64,000 bases of DNA from Candidatus Allofournierella pullicola (GCA_019114225.1 DXFW01000034.1:1-64000); one strand, 5' to 3'; positions 1 through 12,315 are shown, counted from the first letter of the stretch. Numbers and translations: made by a program. The notes: a model not told the origin generated them from the letters alone.

Positions 1-1743
1 GATGCGGACCTCCTCCAGCTTCTTGTTCACGACCTTCAGCGCATTGGTGAGCCCCGCCAGGGTGATGACGGCGGTGCCGTCCCGCACGTCGGCGGGCATT
101 TCGTAGAGGCTGCGGGCCTTGGCCCCCAGCACAAAGGTGAGATAGTCCTGATAATTGGAGAGGTCCTGCATGCTGTAAAGGTCAAAGGCGGACTCCCCCG
201 TTTCGGCGGGGTCCCACTCGTAGACCGCCAGCACCTTGTAGCGGTAGTCGCCGTCGGCGGTGTAGAGGGTGAAGCCGCTGTTTTCCTTCAGCACTTCCTC
301 CTGCACCAGGCCGCTGAGCTGCTCCATGGAAGCGGTGGGGCAGCGCACGATGACGTTGCTCTGGCTCTGGCCCAGGGTCTCGGAGCCGGTGAACCGGGGC
401 AGAACGTCCTCGGCGGCGTTCACCACGCCCGCGCTCCCGCCGGGGGCCGCCGCGTCGGCGGACCAGACCAGCGAGCCGTCCAGCTCGGGCAGGGCCAGAT
501 AGGCGGCCACGCCCGCGTCCTTGGCCTGCTGGGCCAGCAGATAGTCCCGGGCCGCGTCGTCGTAGTCGGCGGTGCCGTAGCCCACGTCGCCCAGCACGCT
601 GCCGCCGCCGGGGAGTTTGCCGCCCTGCCACAGCCACAGCGCCACGCCGCCGGCAATGGCCACCACCAGCAGAACGCAGCCCAGCAGCCGGCCCCAGTGG
701 GGGCCGGAGGGGCTTTGCTCCTGCGGCTCCCGGGCGGGAGGCTCGGGTGCGTCGTCGCTGAACAGCAGCTGCGCCGCGCTGGTGAGCTGCTCGTCGGGCT
801 GGAGAAGGTCGGCGGGGGCGCCGCCGGCGCGGGGCGCTTTGCCGGTGAAGGCGGCCGCCGGGGCCGGAGCGCTTTGGGCCGGAGCCGGAGCAGTTCTGGG
901 AGCCGGGGCCGGCTGCGCGGGAGCCGCCGGGGCGGCTTTGGGGGTCTCCGCTTTGGGCGCGGAGGCCGGGGAGGCCGCGAGGCCCGCCAGCGCCTGGCCG
1001 GGCAGTTCCAGCTTCGGGGCGGGGCCGCCCAGCCGGAACCGCTCCACAAAGGAGTCCATGTCCTTGCCCTGGGCCATGCGGCGCAGCATGTCCAGCAGCC
1101 AGCCGGCGGCCAGCGCCTCTTCGTCGCCGTCCGCGGGCAGCGGGCGCACCCAGGCGTATTTGTCGTTGCAGGTGAGCACAAAGGCGGGGTGCTGCCCGTC
1201 GGCCGGGCAGTAGGCGGCGGCCCAGTCCGCGCCGGAGACCCGCAGCGCCGCGTGGGCGCGGGTGGCGGCGGGCTGCACCGGGCAGCCGGGATATTTTTTC
1301 AAAAGGTGCTTGTTGGGCACCACACGCGCCCCCCGCTTGGGATGGGCGTAGCTCTGGGCGCCGAAGTCGTAGACGCTGCCCGCCGCTTCGCACCCGGAAA
1401 GGGCGCGGTCCAGCAGTTTGCCGGTGACCTCATCCGCCGCCACGAACAGGCGGCCGGAACCGGCCAGGGCTTTTACCGCCACGCTGGCCAGGCTCTCTTC
1501 GCCCACGCAGAACACCGCGTCGCCAAAACGGCTCTCAAAATAGTCCTGCCAGCGGCGGCAGAGGGCGGCCGCGCCTTGAGCGGAGTCCGCCCGGGCGGTG
1601 ACGCAGACGGCATACTCGCCGTTTTTCATCAGAAGATTGAGGCCCGGGCAGCCCTGGCCCGCGGCGGTGCGCAGCACCTGGGTCACCTGGTCCAGCTGCG
1701 GGCCGAACAGCCGCAGCACCAGGGAGCAGGAATTTTGTTCCAT
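1..1743 (-). CDS. CinA-like / inactive sortase-B-like membrane protein (3' end beyond window)
   Basis: At least 581 residues; the reading frame is still open at position 1, so the C-terminus is missing. Residues about 35-190 resemble the middle and C-terminal part of the neighbouring CinA (shared VTA, ACR/CR, KAL and TG-L positions) but the CinA active-site AESCTGG is replaced by AADEVTGK. An Ala/Pro/Glu-rich linker (about 245-350) leads to one membrane segment (about 353-374, GCVLLVVAIAGGVALWLW). Residues 400-581 follow the class B sortase pattern (LYTADGDYRYKVLAVY, KARSLYEM, VITLAGLT), yet the catalytic His motif (GHN) reads RCPTA near 468 and the TLSTC cysteine is Leu565. It starts 12 nt after cinA with GAGGTG as ribosome site, so it is co-transcribed. 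Function unknown; a scaffold or sensor role is inference. Confidence 0.75.
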   Translation of the reverse strand, partial: MEQNSCSLVLRLFGPQLDQVTQVLRTAAGQGCPGLNLLMKNGEYAVCVTARADSAQGAAALCRRWQDYFESRFGDAVFCVGEESLASVAVKALAGSGRLFVAADEVTGKLLDRALSGCEAAGSVYDFGAQSYAHPKRGARVVPNKHLLKKYPGCPVQPAATRAHAALRVSGADWAAAYCPADGQHPAFVLTCNDKYAWVRPLPADGDEEALAAGWLLDMLRRMAQGKDMDSFVERFRLGGPAPKLELPGQALAGLAASPASAPKAETPKAAPAAPAQPAPAPRTAPAPAQSAPAPAAAFTGKAPRAGGAPADLLQPDEQLTSAAQLLFSDDAPEPPAREPQEQSPSGPHWGRLLGCVLLVVAIAGGVALWLWQGGKLPGGGSVLGDVGYGTADYDDAARDYLLAQQAKDAGVAAYLALPELDGSLVWSADAAAPGGSAGVVNAAEDVLPRFTGSETLGQSQSNVIVRCPTASMEQLSGLVQEEVLKENSGFTLYTADGDYRYKVLAVYEWDPAETGESAFDLYSMQDLSNYQDYLTFVLGAKARSLYEMPADVRDGTAVITLAGLTNALKVVNKKLEEVRI

Positions 1744-1755
1744 GGTGTTCACCTC

Positions 1756-3030
1756 TCATTCCGGAATGGTCTCGGCGCGAACAGCGCCGGGGATGGGAAA
1801 GCCCAGAGCCAGCCGGCGGGCGGCGTCCAGGGCGTTTTTGGCGGCGGCCAGGCGGATGGTGGCCCGGTCCCGGCTGCCCAGGTCCAGGCGCTTGACGAAC
1901 ACCTGTTCCCCCCGGGCCGCGCCCATGTACACAAGGCCCACCGGCTTTTCGGGAGTGCCGCCCCCGGGCCCGGCAATGCCGGTGAGGGAGACGGCCACGT
2001 CCGCGCCGGCGGCCTTCGCCGCGCCCGCCGCCATGGCGGCGGCCACCTGGGGGCTCACCGCGCCGTGCTTTGCCAGCGCCTGTTCGCTGACCCTCAGCAG
2101 TTTCTGTTTCGCTTCATTGGCGTAGGTCACAAAGCCGAAGCCGAACACTTCGCTTGCGCCGGGCACATTCGTGACCAGCTGGCTCACAAGGCCGCCGGTG
2201 CAGCTTTCGGCGGTGGCGAGGGTGAGGCCCTTTTCCCGCAGAGCCTTCACCAGGGCGTATTCCAGCCCCTCCTCGCCCTCGGCGTAGATGTACTCCCCCG
2301 CCAGCCGGTAGAAATTCTGAGCGTAGTCCCGGCACATGGCCCGGGCCGTCTCCCGGTCGGGAGCGGCGGCGGTGACCCGGATGAGCAGCTCCGAAGTCTT
2401 GGCATAAACGGCGGCGGTGGGGTTCTCGTTTTGGAACAGATGGCCCAGCAGCTCCTCGGCATGGCTCTCGCCAATGCCGGTGAGGCGCAGCACAAGGCTT
2501 TCCAGCACCCGGTGCTGGCCCTTTTGCAAGAAGGGGCGCACGGCGTTTTTCCACAAAGGTTCCAGTTCCGAGGGGGGGCCGGGCAGCAGCACCGCCCGTT
2601 TGCCCTCCGATTCGAACCACACCGCCGGGGCGGTGCCGTTGGGGTTTTCGAACCAGCCGCCCTTGGTGGGCACCATGGCCTGTTTTTCGTTGTTGGCGGG
2701 GGTGGTGCGGCCGGTGGAGGTGAAGAAGGCGCGGATCTCCTCCAGCACCTTTGGCTCAAAGCGCATTTCGTCGCCAAAGCACCGGGCCACCGTCTCCTTG
2801 GTCAAATCGTCCGCCGTGGGGCCAAGCCCTCCGGAAAACACCAGCAGGTCGCTGCGGCCAAGGGCGGCGCGCACCTCGGCTTCCAGGCGGGCGGCGTTGT
2901 CGCCCACCACCTGCTGGTGCAGCACGTCGAAGCCCAGCGCCGCCAGCTCCCGGGACAAAAACCGGGCGTTGGTGTTGAGAATGTCCCCCAGCAGCAGCTC
3001 GGTGCCCACACAGATGATCTCAGCGGTCAA
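1756..3030 (-). CDS. cinA: CinA, competence/damage-inducible protein (NMN deamidase family)
   Basis: 424 residues, full length for the family. The N-terminal MoaB/MogA-like domain opens with the family signature GTELLLGD; the C-terminal amidase domain carries AESCTGG with the expected Ser, and SLTGIAGPGGG. CinA proteins hydrolyse nicotinamide mononucleotide and ADP-ribose in pyridine nucleotide salvage. The start codon is TTG (complement of 3028-3030), chosen because the family start aligns there and AGGGGGA lies 8 nt before it. It follows thiI by 25 nt in a four-gene operon and precedes a protein that looks like a degenerate CinA fused to a sortase fold. Confidence 0.95.
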   Translation of the reverse strand: MTAEIICVGTELLLGDILNTNARFLSRELAALGFDVLHQQVVGDNAARLEAEVRAALGRSDLLVFSGGLGPTADDLTKETVARCFGDEMRFEPKVLEEIRAFFTSTGRTTPANNEKQAMVPTKGGWFENPNGTAPAVWFESEGKRAVLLPGPPSELEPLWKNAVRPFLQKGQHRVLESLVLRLTGIGESHAEELLGHLFQNENPTAAVYAKTSELLIRVTAAAPDRETARAMCRDYAQNFYRLAGEYIYAEGEEGLEYALVKALREKGLTLATAESCTGGLVSQLVTNVPGASEVFGFGFVTYANEAKQKLLRVSEQALAKHGAVSPQVAAAMAAGAAKAAGADVAVSLTGIAGPGGGTPEKPVGLVYMGAARGEQVFVKRLDLGSRDRATIRLAAAKNALDAARRLALGFPIPGAVRAETIPE

Positions 3031-3055
3031 ATCTCTCTCCCCCTTTGCGTCGGCC

Positions 3056-4273
3056 TCACAGCAGCAGGTCGTCCTCGTCTTCGGCGGCCTTGTGCATGTC
3101 GATCCGAATGCGCTCCACCTCTTTGGCCGCCTGCTCTTCCAGCGCGGCCAGGCCGGGCATGTCCGCCTCGGCGGCCTCCACCTCGGCCAGGGTGGGCTTG
3201 GTCTTGGGGTGGGGCGGGGTGAAGATGGTGCAGCAGTCCTCGTAGGGCAGAATGCTGGTCTCGAAGGTGCCGATACGGCGGGCCACCTCCACGATCTCGG
3301 TCTTGTCCATGCCGATGAGCGGGCGCAGCACCGGCAGATCCTGGGCCGCGTCGGTGCAGGCCAGGGCCATCAGGGTCTGGCTGGCCACCTGGGCCAGGCT
3401 CTCGCCGGTGATGACGGCCTTGGCGTCGATGTCCTTGGCGATACGGTTGGCAATGCGCATCATGCTGCGGCGCATGAGCACGGTGAACAAAACGTCCGGC
3501 GCGTGGTCCCGGATGTACTCCTGGGGCGTGGTGTAGGGCACCACATAGAGCACGCAGCTGCCGGTGTAGCCGCTGATGATCTGGGCCAGGGTCTCCACCT
3601 TGCGCTTGGCGGCCTCGCTGGTGTAGGGCGGGCTGGCAAAGTGGATGTGGTGGAGCGCAAGGCCCCGCCGGGCCATGTACCAGGCGGCCACCGGGCTGTC
3701 GATACCGCCGGAGAGCATGTTCACCGCGCGGCCGCTGGTGCCCACCGGCAGGCCGCCGGGGCCGGGCACCTTGGGGCCGTGGATGTAGGCGCCGTAGTCC
3801 CGCACCTCCACCATGACCACGATGTCCGGATGATGTACGTCCACCTTCAGATGGGGGTGCTTGGAGAGCAGAAAGCCGCCCAGCTCCCGGCTGATCTCCG
3901 GGCTCTTCATGGGGAAGGACTTGTCCGAGCGCTTGGCCTCCACCTTGAAGGTGCGCACCCCCCGCAGCGTCTCGCCCAGATAGGCTTCGGCGGTGGCCTT
4001 GATGGCCTCAAAATCCTTTTCGCACACCGCCGCGCGGCTGAGGGCCGCCAGGCCGAACACCTGGCTCACCCGCTTGAAGGCCTCGTCGAAGTTGGCGGCG
4101 GCCTCCTCGTCCCGGGGCTCCACATACATGGTGCTCTGGGCCTTGTAGACCTGGAACTTGCCCAGCTCCCGCACGCGGAAGCGCAGGGCCTTGGCCAGGG
4201 CCGCCTCAAAGGTGGCCTTGTTCAGGCCCTTCAGGGCCATCTCGCCCTGGTAGCACAAAATGACTTCTTTCAT
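3056..4273 (-). CDS. thiI: ThiI, tRNA 4-thiouridine synthetase
   Basis: 405 residues. N-terminal ferredoxin-like and THUMP region (residues 1-165) binds tRNA; the PP-loop adenylation motif SGGIDSP sits near residue 190. There is no C-terminal rhodanese domain, as in Bacillus, so sulfur is expected to come directly from a dedicated cysteine desulfurase, which is exactly the gene 16 nt upstream. Role: thiolation of U8 in tRNA, possibly also thiazole synthesis. ATG start with AAGGAGA upstream. Confidence 0.95.
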   Translation of the reverse strand: MKEVILCYQGEMALKGLNKATFEAALAKALRFRVRELGKFQVYKAQSTMYVEPRDEEAAANFDEAFKRVSQVFGLAALSRAAVCEKDFEAIKATAEAYLGETLRGVRTFKVEAKRSDKSFPMKSPEISRELGGFLLSKHPHLKVDVHHPDIVVMVEVRDYGAYIHGPKVPGPGGLPVGTSGRAVNMLSGGIDSPVAAWYMARRGLALHHIHFASPPYTSEAAKRKVETLAQIISGYTGSCVLYVVPYTTPQEYIRDHAPDVLFTVLMRRSMMRIANRIAKDIDAKAVITGESLAQVASQTLMALACTDAAQDLPVLRPLIGMDKTEIVEVARRIGTFETSILPYEDCCTIFTPPHPKTKPTLAEVEAAEADMPGLAALEEQAAKEVERIRIDMHKAAEDEDDLLL

Positions 4274-4289
4274 CCTCTTGTCTCCTTGT

Positions 4290-5456
4290 TCAGCGCAGCT
4301 GCGCCAGCGTTTTGAGGCCCTGTTCCAGGCCGTTGAGAAGGGCGTCCACGTCCGCCTCGGTGTTCTCGGCGCAGAAGCTCACCCGCAGGGCGGTGTCAAT
4401 GCGCCTTGCGTCCAGCCCCATGGCCGCCAGCGTGTGGCTGGCAGCGCCCCGGGAGCAGGCCGACCCGCTGGACACATACACCTTCGTCTGCTCAAGATAA
4501 TGGAGCATGGTCTCGCTCTTCACCCGCATGGTGCTGAAGTTCAGCACTTCGCTCACCGCGTCCTCCGGGCTGTTGAGCACCACGTCCAGGGTGGAAAGGC
4601 CCGCCCGCAGCCTCGCGTTCAGCGCCGCCACATGGGCCGCCCGGGCGGCAAAGGTCTTTTCCATCCGCCGGGCGGCGGTGGCGAGGCCCACCGCGTAGGG
4701 CAGGTTCTCGGTGCCGGGGCGCACGCCCTGCTCCTGGCCGCCGCCGTGGCCCTTCTCCTGCCCGCCGCCGAGGTAGGGCGGCTGGATGTTATAGCCCCGG
4801 CGAAGATAGAGCGCGCCCACGCCCTTGGGAGCGTGAATTTTGTGGCCGCTGACGGTGTAGCTGTCGATGTTTTCCAGGCTCACCGGCACCCGCATCCAGG
4901 CCTGCACACCGTCCACATGCACGGCGGTGCGGCTGTTGGCCGCTTTCACCCGGGCGGCCAGCTTCTTCACGTCCTGCTTTGCGCCCGTCTCGTTGTTCAC
5001 CTGCATGCAGGTGACGAGAATGGTGCCCTTGTCCACCCGGTCGGCCAGGGCGTCCACGTCCAGACGGCCGTCCGCGCCGGGAGCCACGAAGTCCACTTCA
5101 AAGCCCTCTTCGGCCAGGCGGGCCAGGGGCAGCGCCGCGCTGGGGTGCTCGAAGCCGCTGGCGACGATCTTCTTGCCCCAGCTGCGCCGGGCCAGCGCCG
5201 CGCCCAGCAGGGCGATGTTATTGCTCTCGCTGCCGCAGCCGGTGAAGAACACCTGCCCCGGCTCGGCCCCCAGGGTGCGGCCCACGATGTTGCGGGCCTT
5301 GTCCAGCAGCTCCTTGGACTCCGTGCCCGGGGTGTAGAGGCTGGAGGGGTTGCCCCAGTGATTGGTCATGGTTTTGTAAATGGCGTCGGCCACCTCGGGG
5401 GCCACCCGGGTGGTGGCGGCGTTGTCCAGATAATGCAGGGCTTCGTTGTCGATCAT
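4290..5456 (-). CDS. Cysteine desulfurase (NifS/IscS family)
   Basis: 388 residues. PLP enzyme that moves sulfur from cysteine to an active-site persulfide. Visible: N-terminal YLDNAATT, the PLP lysine in SGHKIHAPKG, and the catalytic cysteine in SSGSACSRG near residue 325. It is the first gene of the operon with thiI directly behind it, the Bacillus nifZ-thiI arrangement, so its main partner is likely ThiI rather than an ISC scaffold (no iscU or iscR is nearby). A sigma-A type promoter lies about 100 nt upstream. Confidence 0.93.
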   Translation of the reverse strand: MIDNEALHYLDNAATTRVAPEVADAIYKTMTNHWGNPSSLYTPGTESKELLDKARNIVGRTLGAEPGQVFFTGCGSESNNIALLGAALARRSWGKKIVASGFEHPSAALPLARLAEEGFEVDFVAPGADGRLDVDALADRVDKGTILVTCMQVNNETGAKQDVKKLAARVKAANSRTAVHVDGVQAWMRVPVSLENIDSYTVSGHKIHAPKGVGALYLRRGYNIQPPYLGGGQEKGHGGGQEQGVRPGTENLPYAVGLATAARRMEKTFAARAAHVAALNARLRAGLSTLDVVLNSPEDAVSEVLNFSTMRVKSETMLHYLEQTKVYVSSGSACSRGAASHTLAAMGLDARRIDTALRVSFCAENTEADVDALLNGLEQGLKTLAQLR

Positions 5457-5551
5457 CGCAGCTTCCCGACCTTTACAATAAGTATAGTCCGCCGTTTTTA
5501 TCCAGTTCGTTCTGTTTTTGCCCGGCGGCGGGTCATAAAAATACAGAATAT

Positions 5552-5581
5552 ATTATAGCACAACCGCGCCCGGCGGCACAA
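5552..5581 (-). promoter_or_regulatory. Promoter of the cysteine desulfurase-thiI-cinA operon
   Basis: On the minus strand TTGTGC (5576-5581), an 18-nt spacer and a perfect TATAAT (5552-5557). It lies about 95 nt before the desulfurase ATG and is divergent from fhs. Confidence 0.6.
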
Positions 5582-5622
5582 GGCCGCGGCGGGGCTGGAA
5601 AGTGTTACTTTTGCGGCGGGCC

Positions 5623-5651
5623 TTGTAACCGGCGTTCGGTTCTGCTACCAT
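5623..5651 (+). promoter_or_regulatory. Possible fhs promoter
   Basis: TTGTAA (5623-5628), 17-nt spacer, TACCAT (5646-5651), about 60 nt before the fhs start. Only moderate match to sigma-A consensus. Confidence 0.4.
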
Positions 5652-5710
5652 GGATAATGTAATAAAAGGGGGCAGCCTGTCCCCCGGATATGACAGAAAG
5701 GGTGGCGCGC

Positions 5711-7372
5711 ATGAAAACGGATATCCAGATCGCCCAGGAGGCGACCTTGAAGCCCATCACCGAGATCGCTGCGGGGCTGGGCCTTGGCGAGGATGACATC
5801 AGCCTTTACGGCAAATACAAGGCGAAGATCGACCACCGGCTTGCCAAGAAGGCCGAAAAGCAGGGCAAGCTGATTTTGGTCACGGCCATCAGCCCCACCC
5901 CGGCGGGCGAGGGCAAGACCACCATCAGCTGCGGCCTGGCGGACGCGCTGAACGCCCTGGGCAAAAAGACCATGCTCTGCCTGCGTGAGCCGAGCCTGGG
6001 CCCCGTGTTCGGTATCAAGGGCGGCGCGGCCGGCGGCGGCTACGCCCAGGTGGTGCCCATGGAGGACATCAACCTCCACTTCACCGGCGACCTGCACGCC
6101 ATCGGCGCGGCCAACAACCTGCTGGCGGCCATGGTGGACAACAGTATCTATCAGGGCAACCCCCACCACATCGACCCCCGCCGGGTGACCTGGAAGCGCT
6201 GCGTGGACATGAACGACCGGCAGCTGCGCTATGTCACCGACGGCCTGGGCGGCAAGGTGAACGGCACCCCCCGGGAGGACGGTTTTGACATCACGGTGGC
6301 CAGCGAAGTGATGGCCATCTTCTGCCTGGCCACCGACCTGAAAGATTTGAAGGAGCGGCTTTCCCGCATTGTGGTGGCCTACACCTACGAGGGCCAGCCG
6401 GTGACCGCCGGCCAGATCGGCGCGGCGGGCGCCATGACCGCCCTTTTGAAGGACGCCTTTGACCCGAACCTGGTCCAGACGCTGGAGAACAACCCCGCCA
6501 TCATCCACGGCGGCCCCTTCGCCAACATCGCCCACGGCTGCAACAGCGTGATGGCCACCCGGCTGAGCCTGTCGCTGGCGGACTATGTGGTCACCGAGGC
6601 GGGCTTCGGCGCGGATCTGGGCGCGGAGAAATTCCTGGACATCAAGTGCCGCATGACCGGCCTTGCCCCGAACGCGGTGGTGCTGGTGGCCACTGTGCGG
6701 GCGCTGAAGCATCACGGCGGCTGCCCCAAGGACCAGCTGGGCGTGCCCAATGTGGACTACCTGAAGGCGGGCGCGGCGAACCTGGCCCGCCATGTGGAGA
6801 ATATGCGGGGCTTCGGCGTGCCGGTGTGCGTGGCCATCAACGCCTTCCCCACCGACAGTGCCGAGGAGCACGAGTGCCTGCGGGATATCTGCGCCGACCT
6901 GGGCGTGCCCTGCGAGCTGGCCACCGTCTTTGCCGACGGCGGCAAGGGAGGTCTGGAGCTGGGCAAAGCGGTGCTGAGCATTCTGCAGCCGGAGACCACC
7001 CTCAACTTCACCTACCCGGACGAGGCCCCGCTGGCCGAGAAGGTGGACGCGGTGGCGAAGAAAATTTACCGCGCCGCGGCGGTGAGCTGGAGCGCCCCCG
7101 CCAAAAAGGCTCTGGCGGAAATCGAGGCCATGGGCTACGGCAGGCTGCCGGTGTGCATTGCCAAGACCCAGTACTCCTTCAGCGACGACGCCACCCTGCT
7201 GGCCGCGCCGGAGGGCTTCACCATGACCGTGCGGGACGTGCGTCTTAGCGCCGGCGCAGGGTTCGTGGTGGTCATCATGGGCAGCATTATGACCATGCCC
7301 GGCCTGCCCAAAAAGCCCGCCGCCGAGAACATCGACGTGGACGAGAACGGCCGTATCACCGGCCTGTTCTGA
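5711..7372 (+). CDS. fhs: Formate-tetrahydrofolate ligase
   Basis: 553 residues from the ATG at 5711, where the conserved family N-terminus begins; an in-frame ATG at 5690 would add seven residues without family support. ATP-binding loop TPAGEGKTT (about residues 64-72), then EPSLGPVFG and [10 protein letters not shown]. The enzyme makes 10-formyl-THF from formate, ATP and THF for purine synthesis and one-carbon metabolism, or as part of reductive acetyl-CoA pathways. Single-gene transcription unit, closed by a strong terminator. Confidence 0.97.
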   Translation: MKTDIQIAQEATLKPITEIAAGLGLGEDDISLYGKYKAKIDHRLAKKAEKQGKLILVTAISPTPAGEGKTTISCGLADALNALGKKTMLCLREPSLGPVFGIKGGAAGGGYAQVVPMEDINLHFTGDLHAIGAANNLLAAMVDNSIYQGNPHHIDPRRVTWKRCVDMNDRQLRYVTDGLGGKVNGTPREDGFDITVASEVMAIFCLATDLKDLKERLSRIVVAYTYEGQPVTAGQIGAAGAMTALLKDAFDPNLVQTLENNPAIIHGGPFANIAHGCNSVMATRLSLSLADYVVTEAGFGADLGAEKFLDIKCRMTGLAPNAVVLVATVRALKHHGGCPKDQLGVPNVDYLKAGAANLARHVENMRGFGVPVCVAINAFPTDSAEEHECLRDICADLGVPCELATVFADGGKGGLELGKAVLSILQPETTLNFTYPDEAPLAEKVDAVAKKIYRAAAVSWSAPAKKALAEIEAMGYGRLPVCIAKTQYSFSDDATLLAAPEGFTMTVRDVRLSAGAGFVVVIMGSIMTMPGLPKKPAAENIDVDENGRITGLF

Positions 7373-7389
7373 GAAGAACACAGCAAAAA

Positions 7390-7420
7390 AGCGGCTCCCC
7401 TCGCGGGGAGCCGCTTTTTT
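7390..7420. terminator. Bidirectional terminator fhs / spoVAE
   Basis: GC stem GCGGCTCCCC (7391-7400), loop TCGC, mirrored arm 7405-7414, T6 on the plus side and A6 (T6 on minus) on the other. It serves fhs and the convergent spoVA operon. Confidence 0.93.
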
Positions 7421-7483
7421 CACAGCTGGCGGGTCTTTGCGGCCCGGCGGCCAGCCGTTCGCCCGGCCGGCCGCTTTTTGTTT

Positions 7484-7840
7484 TCAGTTCTGGTCTTTGG
7501 AATGGCTGAACACCGCCGCCAGCACGCCGCACACGAGGCTGGCGGTGACCCCGGCGGCCGCGGCGGAAAAGCCGCCGCAGAGCGCCCCCAGAAGGCCGCT
7601 TTTTTCCACCGCGTCCACCACGCCCTGGGCCAGCAGATGGCCAAACCCCAGCAGGGGCACGCTGGCCCCCGCCCCGGCAAACTCCGCCAGCGGGTCGTAA
7701 AGGCCCAGAGCGCTGAGCACAACGCCCGCCACCACATAGGTCACCAGCACCCGGGCGGGGGTAATGCTGGTCAGGTCGATGAGCAGCTGCCCCGCCACGC
7801 AGATGAGGCCGCCCATCACAAACGCCCAAAGGTACGTCAT
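7484..7840 (-). CDS. spoVAE: Stage V sporulation protein AE
   Basis: 118 residues, very hydrophobic with about four membrane segments, matching SpoVAE(b) length. Part of the SpoVA channel that moves dipicolinic acid across the inner forespore membrane during sporulation and germination. Its start overlaps the spoVAD stop by 4 nt, so the two are translationally coupled. Last gene of the spoVAC-AD-AE unit. Confidence 0.93.
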   Translation of the reverse strand: MTYLWAFVMGGLICVAGQLLIDLTSITPARVLVTYVVAGVVLSALGLYDPLAEFAGAGASVPLLGFGHLLAQGVVDAVEKSGLLGALCGGFSAAAAGVTASLVCGVLAAVFSHSKDQN

Positions 7841-8847
7841 TCTTCCGCCTCCTCGCTCACAAGTTCCACCAGATGGGCCACGCCGGGAATGCTCTGCCCC
7901 TGCTGGCTGGTGATCTGGCTCATCAGCGCCCCGGTGGAGAGGAACAACACCCGGCGCATTTGCCCCTTGCGCAGAGCGGGCAGCACCCGGCCGCAGAGCA
8001 CCGCCGCCGAGCAGCCGGCCCCGCTGCCCCCCGCCTGCACCTCCTGCTTGTGCACGTCGTAAATCTCGAGACCGCAGTCGGTGTGATTTTTCATCTCAAG
8101 GCCCTCCGCTTTCAGCAGCTTCGCCAGCAGGCGGCTGCCCACCACACCCAGGTCGCCGGTGTAGACCGCGTCGAAGTCGGCGGGGGTGCGATGGGTGTCG
8201 GCGCAGTGACGCAGGATGGTCTCGGCGGCGGCGGGGGCCATGGCGGCCCCCATGTTGGTCAGGTCGGTGACGCCGTAGTCCCGCACCCGGCCAAAAGTGA
8301 CCGAGGCCACCCGGGGCCCCGCCCCCTGCGCCGCCACCAGGCAGCAGCCCGCGGCGGTGGCCGTCCACTGGGCGGTGGGGGTGCGCTTGCCGCCGTAGCT
8401 CAAAGGGGTGCGGAACTGCCGCTCCGCCGCGCAGAAGTGGCTGCTGGCCAGCGCCGCCGCCACCTCCACGCAGCCCCCCGCCGCAAGGCAGGCCGCCAGC
8501 CCCAGCGCCTCGGTCATGGTGCTGCAGGCCCCGTAGAGCCCGGCAAAGGGCGCGTCGGTGCCGCTCATGTGATAGGCGGTGGCGGTGCACTGGTTCTGCA
8601 GGTCGCCTCCCAGCACAAGGCTCAGCCGCTCCAGGGGCAGCCGGGCTTTTTGCAGCGTCAGTTCCAGACAGTGCTGCTGCAGGCGGCTCTCCGCCTGCTC
8701 CCAGGTGGGCTCGCCCAGGCTGTTCTCGGGGAACAGCAGGTCAAAGTCCGCCGCCAGGGGGCCCTCCCCCTCCTTTTTGCCGCCCACGGCACCCTGGGCC
8801 AGAATGACCGGCGGCGCGTCGAACAGAATGGTGTCGCCTTTGCGCAT
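7837..8847 (-). CDS. spoVAD: Stage V sporulation protein AD
   Basis: 336 residues with a thiolase-like fold typical of SpoVAD, the dipicolinic acid binding soluble subunit of the SpoVA complex. Family segments seen include FDAPPVI near the N-terminus, YGACSTMTEAL near residue 115 and YTGDLGVVG near 230. It lies between spoVAC and spoVAE with 15-nt spacing on one side and a 4-nt overlap on the other. Confidence 0.95.
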   Translation of the reverse strand: MRKGDTILFDAPPVILAQGAVGGKKEGEGPLAADFDLLFPENSLGEPTWEQAESRLQQHCLELTLQKARLPLERLSLVLGGDLQNQCTATAYHMSGTDAPFAGLYGACSTMTEALGLAACLAAGGCVEVAAALASSHFCAAERQFRTPLSYGGKRTPTAQWTATAAGCCLVAAQGAGPRVASVTFGRVRDYGVTDLTNMGAAMAPAAAETILRHCADTHRTPADFDAVYTGDLGVVGSRLLAKLLKAEGLEMKNHTDCGLEIYDVHKQEVQAGGSGAGCSAAVLCGRVLPALRKGQMRRVLFLSTGALMSQITSQQGQSIPGVAHLVELVSEEAEE

Positions 8848-8862
8848 CTCTGCCGCCCCCTT

Positions 8863-9309
8863 TTAGATATAGGGGCGCAGAAAGGTATACAGCGCCCCCC
8901 AGACGGTGCTGGCCAGCACGCCGTAGACGATGACCGGGCCGGCGATCTGGAACATCTTGGCCCCCACGCCGGTGACATAGCCCTCGCACCGGGCCTCGAT
9001 GGCCTGGCTGACCACCGCGTTGGCAAAGCCGGTGATGGGCACCAGCGTGCCCGCCCCGGCCTTTGCCGCCAGCTTGTGGTACCAGCCCAGGGCGGTGGCG
9101 ACGGCGGAGAGCACGATGAGGGTGATACTGGTCATGCAGCCCGCGTCGCTGCGCACAAAGCCCGCCGCCATGTAGGCTTTGCGCAGCGCCTCGCCCGCAA
9201 GGCAGATCCCTCCGCCCACAAAAAAGGCCCACAGGCAGTCTTTCAGCAGCTTGGAATGGGGGCTGGCCTTGCCCACCAGGCGGCCGTATTCTTCCACCGT
9301 TATCTTCAA
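8863..9309 (-). CDS. spoVAC: Stage V sporulation protein AC
   Basis: 148 residues with the chosen TTG start at 9307-9309: GGGAGGAG lies 8 nt before it and the protein then begins MKITVEEYG as in the family. A longer ATG reading from 9339 would put this ribosome site inside the gene. Four to five membrane segments; conserved FVGGGICLAGE and ITGFANAV. Mechanosensitive-channel-like subunit of the SpoVA dipicolinate transporter. First gene of the three-gene unit; spoVAA, AB and AF are absent here. Confidence 0.93.
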   Translation of the reverse strand: MKITVEEYGRLVGKASPHSKLLKDCLWAFFVGGGICLAGEALRKAYMAAGFVRSDAGCMTSITLIVLSAVATALGWYHKLAAKAGAGTLVPITGFANAVVSQAIEARCEGYVTGVGAKMFQIAGPVIVYGVLASTVWGALYTFLRPYI

Positions 9310-9385
9310 CTCAGAGTCTCCTCCCGCTGTGCAAAACATTCTGTTTGCAGTTTCTCCCGGCGCGGGGGGATTTATGTATGGGCAG

Positions 9386-9423
9386 AAAAAGGGCGGGCGC
9401 CGGCATTTTGCCGGCGCCCGCCC
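9386..9423 (-). terminator. secA terminator
   Basis: 14-bp GC stem (9391-9404 with 9410-9423), AT-rich 5-nt loop, T5 on the minus strand at 9386-9390. Confidence 0.92.
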
Positions 9424-9437
9424 TCTGTTCGCTTGTC

Positions 9438-12197
<2,760 letters not shown>

Positions 12198-12285
12198 GGG
12201 GATCACTCTCAATCTGAACGGGCGGGCCGAAAACGGCCCTTTGCCCGGTAATCTGCACACACAAACCCACAGTGCGCTATTTTAT

Positions 12286-12315
12286 ATAGTACATCACAAA
12301 GCCGGGGCCTGTCAA
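12286..12315 (-). promoter_or_regulatory. secA promoter
   Basis: Minus strand: perfect TTGACA (12310-12315), 18-nt spacer, TACTAT (12286-12291), about 90 nt before the secA start. It shares the 332-nt secA/hemolysin III intergenic region, in which I see only the two divergent promoters. Confidence 0.75.

Noticed and set aside
697-3222. 841-residue open frame on plus
   Set aside because: Mirror frame of the cinA and CinA/sortase-like genes; Arg/Gly/Ala-rich, no family features, an effect of high GC.
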